A stretch of 64,000 nucleotides of DNA from Hyphomicrobiales bacterium (lineage in GTDB: Bacteria > Pseudomonadota > Alphaproteobacteria > Rhizobiales > Rhizobiaceae): positions 234,551 to 298,550 of the forward strand of contig UCJA01000009.1 in assembly GCA_900472675.1 (NCBI GenBank), written 5' to 3'. A program made the position numbers and the translations under genes. A model generated the notes under the pieces. That model did not search any database, was not told where the DNA came from, and saw nothing but the letters and a program-made list of their open reading frames with translations. Shown here in pieces: positions 1 to 8,313 of the stretch. Each line of letters opens with the position of its first letter. Positions within the stretch are counted from its first letter, which is position 1.

Positions 1-543
1 GTGCTCGCCTGAAGGAGCAAGCGCTGCCGCCATGGTGGAGAGAACGTCTGCCGCCTCGGTCTTCAGCGCGGCCGTGCTGCGCCCCATGGCCGGCAGATCC
101 GTCACCACCCGATCGGCCAGCAGCCGGAAGGCTCTTGCCAGTCGCCCGCCCCCGGCACCCGAATCGGTACCGGAGCCGCCGACAGTGACGGTTTCACTAT
201 CCCACAGGAGGCTCGCCACGCTCTCCAGTGTCAGCTTAGCGGACAGGTCGATCGCAGACCGCCCGCGATAGAACAACTCACCGTCCGAGATCGCTGAGAT
301 CGAGGTTGGCATCACAGGCTCGCCCCAGTGGATGGCCTGCGCGGCCACCGCTGAAGACGGCTTGGGACCCGCATGGCGCTCCGCCATCCGCTCTACATCG
401 GAGAGCAGATACAGGCTTCGGCGCGAATCGGCAGGGTCGGGCTTCGAGCGGATCCGCCCACGACTGACATTCGCATAGAGGGTCTGCGGCTTGGTCTTCA
501 GCCGCGCCAGTGCCTCTTCTGCGGTAATCCAGGATTGCTTCAT
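1..543 (-). CDS. Citrate synthase-family protein with N-terminal helix-turn-helix domain (partial)
   Basis: The minus-strand frame from 543 is open for 181 codons and runs off the left edge, so the C-terminal two thirds are missing. Residues 1-60 look like a MerR/excisionase-type winged helix (WITAEEALARLK, then TLYANVSRGRIRSKPD, then YLLSDVERM). From about residue 70 the sequence becomes a citrate synthase N-terminus (GEPVMPTSI, DGELFYRGRSAIDL, LTLESVASLLWD). Rhizobial genomes carry such HTH-fused citrate synthase-like proteins beside a normal citrate synthase gene, and the divergent neighbour at 616 fits that. The catalytic residues lie outside the window, so activity cannot be judged. A regulatory role is inferred from the DNA-binding-like domain only. 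Confidence 0.85.
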   Translation of the reverse strand, partial: MKQSWITAEEALARLKTKPQTLYANVSRGRIRSKPDPADSRRSLYLLSDVERMAERHAGPKPSSAVAAQAIHWGEPVMPTSISAISDGELFYRGRSAIDLSAKLTLESVASLLWDSETVTVGGSGTDSGAGGGRLARAFRLLADRVVTDLPAMGRSTAALKTEAADVLSTMAAALAPSGEH

Positions 544-615
544 ATTGATCAACATCATCAAGATTGACGTCAATCATTATGACGTTGATCTTGACGGTCG
601 TAAAGGAGAACGCAC
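544..615. promoter_or_regulatory. Divergent intergenic region with inverted repeats (candidate operator)
   Basis: The 72 bp between the two citrate synthase-type genes hold a large imperfect inverted repeat: arms TCAAGATTGACGTCA (558-572) and TGACGTTGATCTTGA (580-594), matching at 13 of 15 positions with a 7-nt spacer. Nested inside is the perfect 14-bp palindrome GATTGACGTCAATC (562-575), and TTGATCAA (545-552) is a further palindrome. An AAAGGAGAA ribosome-binding site precedes the plus-strand gene. Both promoters must lie here, so the dyad is well placed as an operator. I did not find clean sigma-70 hexamers. Confidence 0.6.
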
Positions 616-1704
616 ATGAAATACGGACTGGAAGATGTCATTGCCGCGGAAACCACGCTGTCGGACGTGGATGGCCTGGCCGGACGCCTGATCATCAAGG
701 GCAGGTCTCTCGACGAGCTGGCAGGTCACACCACCTATGAGGAGGTGGCAGCACTTCTTCTTGAAGGCCTTTTCGAGACGCCGGTGCCGCCGCAGCAACT
801 GGCTCTCCTGCTGGGGCAAGCTCGTCTTCAGGCCTTAGCCCATTTGCACACCGTGGATGCGACCTTGCTCGCCCTGCCGCCGGTCGATGCCATGCGAGCG
901 CTGATCGCACGCCTCCCAGATGGCGATGACCTGGAGACCGCCGTCCGACTGCTGGCAGCGCCAGCCGTCTTCCTGCCGGCTCTGCTGCGGTTGCGTCAGG
1001 GCCGGGAGCCCCTCGCCCCGCAAGCCGATCTGTCCCACGCAGCCGATATCCTTGCCATGCTGACCGGGACCGCACCGAGTGCCGAACAGACCGCTGCCCT
1101 GGACGCCTACCTCGTCACCATCTGTGACCACGGACTGAATGCCTCGACCTTTGCGGCTCGCGTGGTGGCCTCCACAGGTGCCGGCCTTGCCTCCTCGGTT
1201 CTGGCTGCGATCTCGGCTCTGAAGGGGCCGCTGCATGGCGGCGCGCCGGGACCCGTCCTCGACATGCTTGATTCGATCGGACGGCCATTAAATGCGCGCC
1301 CGTGGATCGAGAGCGCTCTCGACCGCGGTGAAAGGCTGATGGGGTTCGGCCACCGCGTCTATCGAGTGCGCGATCCCCGCGCCGACGCCCTGAAGACCGC
1401 GCTGCGGCCACTCGTGAAAGCCGGCAAAGTCGATGCCGATCGCGTGGCGCTGGCCGACGCCGTGGAGCGGGCGGCACTGGAAATTCTCAAAGAGCGCAAG
1501 CCGGACCGGCCGCTCGATGTGAATGTCGAGTTCTACACGGCGCTTCTGCTGGATGCCCTGGGCTTTCCGCGCGATGCCTTCACCGGCGTGTTTGCGATCG
1601 GTCGCACGGTCGGCTGGATTGCCCATGCCCGTGAACAGGCGCTCCACGGTCGCCTCATTCGGCCGCGTTCACTCTACACGGGCCCCGTGCCGCAAGCGGC
1701 GTGA
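616..1704 (+). CDS. Citrate synthase / 2-methylcitrate synthase family protein
   Basis: Condenses acetyl-CoA (or propionyl-CoA) with oxaloacetate to form citrate or methylcitrate in the cytoplasm. The 362-residue protein carries family hallmarks: the histidine loop LKGPLHGGAPG near residue 205, the second histidine in MGFGHRVYR near 245, and the catalytic aspartate region VNVEFYTALLLDALG near 305. It is shorter than the main TCA-cycle GltA type (about 430 residues) and resembles the CitA/short methylcitrate synthase type; sequence alone does not fix the acyl-CoA preference. The start has an AAAGGAG ribosome-binding site 7-12 nt upstream. It is divergent from the HTH-fused paralogue at the left edge, which may regulate it. 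Confidence 0.9.
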   Translation: MKYGLEDVIAAETTLSDVDGLAGRLIIKGRSLDELAGHTTYEEVAALLLEGLFETPVPPQQLALLLGQARLQALAHLHTVDATLLALPPVDAMRALIARLPDGDDLETAVRLLAAPAVFLPALLRLRQGREPLAPQADLSHAADILAMLTGTAPSAEQTAALDAYLVTICDHGLNASTFAARVVASTGAGLASSVLAAISALKGPLHGGAPGPVLDMLDSIGRPLNARPWIESALDRGERLMGFGHRVYRVRDPRADALKTALRPLVKAGKVDADRVALADAVERAALEILKERKPDRPLDVNVEFYTALLLDALGFPRDAFTGVFAIGRTVGWIAHAREQALHGRLIRPRSLYTGPVPQAA

Positions 1705-1728
1705 TCGGCAGGCATCCCGGCAATAAGA

Positions 1729-1752
1729 AAACCCGGCCGAGGGGCCGGGTTC
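1729..1752 (-). terminator. Rho-independent terminator of pyrG
   Basis: Stem AACCCGGCC / GGCCGGGTT with a GAGG loop. On the minus strand the hairpin is followed by TTTTCTTATTG, so it ends transcription of pyrG. It also lies just after the citrate synthase stop and may work in both directions. Confidence 0.8.
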
Positions 1753-1783
1753 GCATGCAGGCTGTACTGAAAGACGGCGTGGT

Positions 1784-3424
<1,641 letters not shown>

Positions 3425-3508
3425 TTACCTTGTCATTCGCGATTCCGCCAGCACTATCTGTCACGTTGGACAAAAGCCTGTGGATGGTGGGATCGCCCCA
3501 AAAGAAAA

Positions 3509-3531
3509 CCGGCAGGCTTTTGGCCTGCCGG
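3509..3531 (-). terminator. Rho-independent terminator of secG
   Basis: Perfect 9-bp stem CCGGCAGGC / GCCTGCCGG with a five-base loop. Reading on the minus strand it is followed by TTTTCTTTT, so it sits directly downstream of secG and separates it from pyrG. Confidence 0.85.
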
Positions 3532-3554
3532 AGCTTGAAGATCAGACCGAAACC

Positions 3555-4037
3555 TTACTGGCCGGTCGGGACACCGCCGGCCGGTGCGGCTGGCTGAGGC
3601 GCTGCCGGAGTTGTCCCGGTTGCAGGAGCTGCACCCGTGGCCGGTGCGGCACCTGTCGCCGGTGCTGCGGGCGCCGGAGCGGCTGCGCCGGAATCGGACG
3701 GAACGCCGTTGCCGGTCGGCTGCGCCGGCGTTGCTGCCGGGCCGAGCTGGTCGAGAATGCCCTGGCCCTGCCCCTGCTGGCTCTGCGGGATCCGGTTCAG
3801 GATGTCCGTCGGACGCGACTCGTAGCGCGCCAGAATGCCCAGAGCGAGCGAGGTAATGAAGAACAGTGCCGCCAGTATGCCGGTGGTGCGGGTCAGCGCA
3901 TTGGCCGTTCCGCGAGCCGACATGAAGCCGGATCCGCCGCCGATGCCAAGTCCGCCGCCTTCGGAACGCTGGATCAGCACCACGCCGACAAGTGCCAGCA
4001 CGATCATGAGATGAATGACGATCAGAACAGTCTGCAT
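3555..4037 (-). CDS. secG: Preprotein translocase subunit SecG
   Basis: Small inner-membrane subunit that stimulates SecYEG protein export. Two membrane helices are visible: residues 2-22 (VLIVIHLMIVLALVGVVLIQ) and about 50-70, joined by the characteristic glycine-rich cytoplasmic loop with RSEGGGLGIGGGSG. The start at 4037 gives the typical N-terminus MQTVLIVIH; the upstream extension in the same frame does not look like protein. At 160 residues it is longer than E. coli SecG (110) because of an Ala/Pro/Gly/Thr-rich tail with tandem ATGAAP units. It lies between tpiA and pyrG, the usual rhizobial order. Confidence 0.95.
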   Translation of the reverse strand: MQTVLIVIHLMIVLALVGVVLIQRSEGGGLGIGGGSGFMSARGTANALTRTTGILAALFFITSLALGILARYESRPTDILNRIPQSQQGQGQGILDQLGPAATPAQPTGNGVPSDSGAAAPAPAAPATGAAPATGAAPATGTTPAAPQPAAPAGGVPTGQ

Positions 4038-4130
4038 GAAATAGTGTCCCAGCCCCTTGCCGGAGCGATCAAAGATGTTTGGCGGCTCTTTACATGAGGG
4101 TTGGCGCCATTCCAAGCCCCCATGCGCGCT

Positions 4131-4901
4131 TTAGGCCACGAGCCCTTCATAGACCGAGTAGATGGCGAGGAAGTCGGACGCTTTCAAGCTGGCGCCGCCG
4201 ATCAGCGCGCCGTCGACATTGTCGACGCTCATCAGGCTGAGCGCGTTGCTCGGCTTGACGGAGCCTCCGTAAAGGATCCGCATGACCTTGCCTTCCGCAC
4301 CGAACCGCTGCACGAGCTCCGCCCGGATGAAGGCATGAACGACCGCGACATCGACGGGCGTCGGCGTCAGCCCCGTTCCGATCGCCCAGAGCGGTTCGTA
4401 GGCGATCACGGTATTGTCCGCCATGGCGCCGTCCGGAATGGAATGAGACATCTGCCGCATCAGGACGTCGAGCGTTTCATAAGAGTCTCGTTCGTCGCCG
4501 GTCTCGCCGATGCAAATGATGGCCGTAAGGCCGGCCGCATGCGCGGCCTCGACCTTGGACTGGACCATCTGGTCGGTCTCGCGATGATCCGTTCGGCGTT
4601 CGGAGTGACCGAGGATCACATGGGTGCCGAAGCAGTCGGCAATCATTTCGGCTGAAATGTCACCGGTATGGGCACCCTGGACCTCATGGTGGCAGTCCTG
4701 CGCCCCGACCATCAGCTGGCTGTCGGTGCAAAGCGCCGTGGCGACGTAAAGAAGCGTGGCCGGCGGGCAGATCAACGCATCCACATGCTCCGCCAACGGC
4801 CCGTCGATGCCCTCGGCCATGGCCTTGATCTCACCGAGCGACTGGCGTGTGCCGTTCATCTTCCAGTTACCCGCAACGAGCGGCCGCACGTCTGGCGTCA
4901 T
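4131..4901 (-). CDS. tpiA: Triosephosphate isomerase
   Basis: Interconverts dihydroxyacetone phosphate and glyceraldehyde 3-phosphate in glycolysis and gluconeogenesis. All catalytic elements are present: the lysine in GNWKMNG (near residue 14), the histidine in LGHSERR (near 97), the glutamate in [11 protein letters not shown] (near 168) and the phosphate loop in [11 protein letters not shown] (near 211). The 256-residue length is normal for the TIM barrel family. A GAGGAGAGGAA stretch precedes the ATG. It is the first gene of the tpiA-secG-pyrG block, about 90 bp upstream of secG. Confidence 0.97.
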   Translation of the reverse strand: MTPDVRPLVAGNWKMNGTRQSLGEIKAMAEGIDGPLAEHVDALICPPATLLYVATALCTDSQLMVGAQDCHHEVQGAHTGDISAEMIADCFGTHVILGHSERRTDHRETDQMVQSKVEAAHAAGLTAIICIGETGDERDSYETLDVLMRQMSHSIPDGAMADNTVIAYEPLWAIGTGLTPTPVDVAVVHAFIRAELVQRFGAEGKVMRILYGGSVKPSNALSLMSVDNVDGALIGGASLKASDFLAIYSVYEGLVA

Positions 4902-5138
4902 GGATTGCTGTTCCTCTCCTCATCACGCGGCTCTTAGTGATATTGCCGCGCCCGCGGCGAACTTGCCGCGGATGTCCCTGCCCTATTGGTACGCAGGAAA
5001 ACAACCGTTTTTCAAGGCTTTGCTGCAGATTTGCGACAGCAGCCATACGTGCTGAGCCTGCCCGGGCACACGACGCCGCAGCAAATGCGGCCTTTCAATC
5101 GGTTGAAGCCGCCATTCCGGCGGCGGAGGGTTCGGACG

Positions 5139-6026
5139 CTATTTCCTGTTGGTCAACAGGAAGGTCAGCACCTCACGCCAGTCCACCATCCGGATCGGCG
5201 TGCCGTGGCTTCCCGTCTGGAACAGGGTGAAGCGGACAGGATAGCCTGACTTCAGCAACTTGCGGAACAGGGTGATCTGGTCTCCGGCCTTGTAGACGCT
5301 GTCGGCGCTGCCGTGCGCGAAATAGATCGGCAGCTTCTGCTTGGCGAGTGGCGTGGTCGAGAGCTGTGGATCCGGCGGGGCACCCAGCAGCACCATGCCC
5401 TTCAGGTATCGCACGGTCTCCGGATCCCGGCTGATACCCTGGCAGATGAAGCCGCCCATGGAGGCGCAGGCGAGCACCACGGGGCGACCACCTGACTGTT
5501 CGAAGGCATAGCGAACAAGCGCGGCGATATCGGACACGCCCTTGTCGTCAAAGGAGGTGACGCTTGGGGAGTAATAGGTCCCGCCATTGCCGACGGCCAG
5601 ATTCTTGAGGCGGTTAAAGTTGCCACCGAAGGTATAATCGTTGACGCCCAGCCGCCGGTCGCCGCCGCGTCCGTGGATGAAGATCACCGTAAACGCGCCA
5701 CCCTTCTCCTGTCCCGTCCTGGTGACATCGAGCGCTCGGCCGTTGATCTGGAGCCGTTGGTTCTCCTGGACACGGCGCACGCCGAGCGAGACATAGTCAT
5801 CCTTGACCCGTCGCTCCGGCTCCCGGTCGCGTCCGTTGATATCGCGCATCTCCTGGTAGTCGATGACCTTGAAGGCGCCGCCATCTGCCGACTGCAGCAC
5901 CGCCATGGAGGAGAACAGGTCGTCCTTGTAGGGCGCGATCGGCCCGTCGTCCGCCACAGCGCCTCCGGCGAAGGAGACCAGCAGACAGGCTGCGAGCAGG
6001 CGGCGGATGAAATCAGCTGTGGACAT
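5139..6026 (-). CDS. Secreted alpha/beta hydrolase
   Basis: Predicted exported serine hydrolase of unknown substrate. The 295-residue protein starts with a signal peptide (FIRRLLAACLLVSFAGGAVA, cleavage after AVA). It then shows the alpha/beta hydrolase layout: oxyanion segment IFIHGRGGDRR, nucleophile serine in ACASMGGFI (a variant of GxSxG), acid residue in YFAHGSADSVY and histidine in TGSHGTP. The ATG at 6026 is chosen because a GGGTGAAG ribosome-binding site precedes it and the signal peptide begins there. It is divergent from parE, with a promoter region of roughly 150 bp between them. Confidence 0.8.
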   Translation of the reverse strand: MSTADFIRRLLAACLLVSFAGGAVADDGPIAPYKDDLFSSMAVLQSADGGAFKVIDYQEMRDINGRDREPERRVKDDYVSLGVRRVQENQRLQINGRALDVTRTGQEKGGAFTVIFIHGRGGDRRLGVNDYTFGGNFNRLKNLAVGNGGTYYSPSVTSFDDKGVSDIAALVRYAFEQSGGRPVVLACASMGGFICQGISRDPETVRYLKGMVLLGAPPDPQLSTTPLAKQKLPIYFAHGSADSVYKAGDQITLFRKLLKSGYPVRFTLFQTGSHGTPIRMVDWREVLTFLLTNRK

Positions 6027-6178
6027 GCGGCACTTCACCCGTTTACTACCGTCGTGCCGCCTTGCCATTGCAGGCCGCACGACGCATTCCTCGAACACAC
6101 CCTTTTTCCCCCCGGGCATCGCGATACCGCCAGCTTTCTGGCAGAATCGGCGATGATTCGAAACAGCACGAGATGGGT

Positions 6179-8272
6179 ATGGCATCTTCCTCCGCACCTC
6201 GGCAGGTACTAACGGCACAGCCGACGGATGACAACAGTGACCTCTTCGGTGATCTTCCACCCGTACCAAAGCCAGCCGAACCGGCTCCCGCGTTGAAGCC
6301 GGAACCGGCGACGCCACGCTCCTCTGGTGCCCCGGCGGCGCCCGGTGAGGAATATGGCGCTTCATCCATCCGCGTTCTGGAGGGCCTCGAGCCCGTGCGG
6401 ATGCGGCCGGGCATGTATATTGGCGGCACCGACGAGAAGGCGCTGCATCACCTGTTTGCCGAAGTCATCGACAACTCGATGGACGAAGCCGTCGCCGGTC
6501 ACGCCGATTTCATCGACGTGCACCTCGATGCGGAAGGCTTCCTGACTGTCAGCGACAACGGACGCGGCATCCCAGTGGAGAACCACCCTCAGGTGCCGGG
6601 CAAGTCCACCCTCGAAGTCATCATGACCAAGCTCCATGCGGGCGGTAAGTTCGACGGCAAGGCTTATGAGACCTCCGGCGGTCTGCACGGTGTCGGTGTT
6701 TCGGTGGTAAACGCCCTCTCCGATCTGCTCGAGGTCGAGGTCGCCCGAAACCGCAAGCTCTACCGGCAGCGATTCTCCCGTGGCGTGCCGCTGGCAGGCC
6801 TGGAGGAACTCGGCGACGTTCACAATCGCCGCGGCACTCGTGTCCGCTTCCACCCGGATCCGCAAATTTTCGGCGAGCATGCGCGCTTTGATGCAGGCCG
6901 TATCTTCCGCATGGCACGGTCCAAGGCCTATCTGTTCGGTGGCGTCGAAATCCGCTGGAGCTGCGATCCCGGCATTGTGCCGCCAGGCGGCGAAACGCCC
7001 GAGAAGGCGGTCTTTCACTTCCCCGGCGGCCTCAAGGACTACCTCGCCGCAACACTCGGCAAGGACTTCACCGTCACCCGCGAGATCTTTGCCGGACGGA
7101 CGGAAAAGACTGGCGGCCACGGCGCGATGGAATGGGCCATCACCTGGTACGGTGGCGATCCGCAGGTGCATTCCTATTGCAACACCATCCCAACGCCCGA
7201 AGGCGGCACGCACGAGGCCGGCCTGCGCATCGCGCTGACCAAGGGCCTCAAGAACTATGCTGAGCTGACGCAGAACAAACGTGCCCGGGAAATCAGCACG
7301 GACGACGTGATGATCTCGGCCGTCGGCATGCTGTCAGTGTTTATCCGCGAGCCGGAATTCGTTGGCCAGACTAAGGACAAGCTGGCCACCGTCGAGGCCC
7401 AGCGGCTGGTCGAAAACATATTGCGCGACCCCTTCGACCACTATCTTGCCGGCAACCCCAACGAGGCAGCCAAGCTTCTGGAATGGGTGATTGAACGGGC
7501 TGAGGAACGGCTGCGGCGCCGCAAGGAAAAGGAAGTCAACCGCAAGTCGGCGGTGCGCAAGTTGCGCCTTCCCGGCAAGCTGGCCGATTGCTCGCAGAAC
7601 ACCGCCGAAGGCGCCGAGCTATTCATCGTCGAAGGCGATTCGGCTGGCGGTTCTGCCAAGCAGGCCCGCAACCGTGCGAACCAGGCGATCCTTCCGCTCC
7701 GCGGCAAGATCCTCAACGTCGGAAGTGCAAGCCGCGAAAAGCTGTCCGCCAACCAGCAGATTGCCGATCTCATCCAGGCCCTCGGTTGCGGCACCCGCAC
7801 CAAGTACCGGGAAGAGGATCTCCGCTACGGCCGCGTCATCATCATGACCGACGCCGACGTCGACGGCGCCCATATCGCATCCCTGCTGATCACCTTCTTC
7901 TACCAGGAAATGCCGGAGCTCATCCGCGGCAACCACCTCTATCTCGCCGTGCCGCCGCTTTACGTGCTGCGCCAGGGCGCAAAATCGGTGTATGCCCGCG
8001 ACGACGCGCACCGCGCCGAACTGATGGACACGGTCTTCAAGGGCAAGAAGGTCGAGATTGGCCGATTCAAGGGCCTTGGCGAAATGATGCCGGCGCAGTT
8101 GAAGGAAACCACCATGGACCCGGCCAACCGCACCCTTCTGCGGGTGGCGATCGACGATGTGGATTTCGAGGGCACGCGTGAAGCCGTCGACAACCTGATG
8201 GGAACCAAGGCGGATGCACGCTTCCGCTTCATCCAGGATCGCGCCGCCTTCGCGGAAAACCTCGATATCTGA
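6179..8272 (+). CDS. parE: DNA topoisomerase IV subunit B
   Basis: ATPase subunit of topoisomerase IV, which unlinks replicated chromosomes together with ParC. The GHKL ATPase domain shows EVIDNSMDEA, SDNGRGIPV and GGLHGVGVSVVNALS; the TOPRIM domain shows FIVEGDSAGGSAKQARNR and the acidic DADVDGAHIASLLITFF. The lack of the large GyrB insertion and the length (697 residues) favour ParE over GyrB. The start is uncertain: ATG at 6173 and 6179 are both possible, and a GAG six bases before 6179 slightly favours that one. The first 60 residues are a poorly conserved Pro/Ala-rich extension. Confidence 0.92.
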   Translation: MASSSAPRQVLTAQPTDDNSDLFGDLPPVPKPAEPAPALKPEPATPRSSGAPAAPGEEYGASSIRVLEGLEPVRMRPGMYIGGTDEKALHHLFAEVIDNSMDEAVAGHADFIDVHLDAEGFLTVSDNGRGIPVENHPQVPGKSTLEVIMTKLHAGGKFDGKAYETSGGLHGVGVSVVNALSDLLEVEVARNRKLYRQRFSRGVPLAGLEELGDVHNRRGTRVRFHPDPQIFGEHARFDAGRIFRMARSKAYLFGGVEIRWSCDPGIVPPGGETPEKAVFHFPGGLKDYLAATLGKDFTVTREIFAGRTEKTGGHGAMEWAITWYGGDPQVHSYCNTIPTPEGGTHEAGLRIALTKGLKNYAELTQNKRAREISTDDVMISAVGMLSVFIREPEFVGQTKDKLATVEAQRLVENILRDPFDHYLAGNPNEAAKLLEWVIERAEERLRRRKEKEVNRKSAVRKLRLPGKLADCSQNTAEGAELFIVEGDSAGGSAKQARNRANQAILPLRGKILNVGSASREKLSANQQIADLIQALGCGTRTKYREEDLRYGRVIIMTDADVDGAHIASLLITFFYQEMPELIRGNHLYLAVPPLYVLRQGAKSVYARDDAHRAELMDTVFKGKKVEIGRFKGLGEMMPAQLKETTMDPANRTLLRVAIDDVDFEGTREAVDNLMGTKADARFRFIQDRAAFAENLDI

Positions 8273-8283
8273 ACCCGGAAAAG

Positions 8284-8313
8284 GAGCGCGGCTAACTTAG
8301 CCCGCGCTCTTTT
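8284..8313. terminator. Bidirectional terminator between parE and the phytochrome gene
   Basis: Stem GAGCGCGG / CCGCGCTC with T runs on both strands: TTTTC after 8309 on plus, and CTTTTCC on minus. The stop codon of the minus-strand phytochrome gene (8297) lies inside the loop, so its last codons form one arm. Confidence 0.75.
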
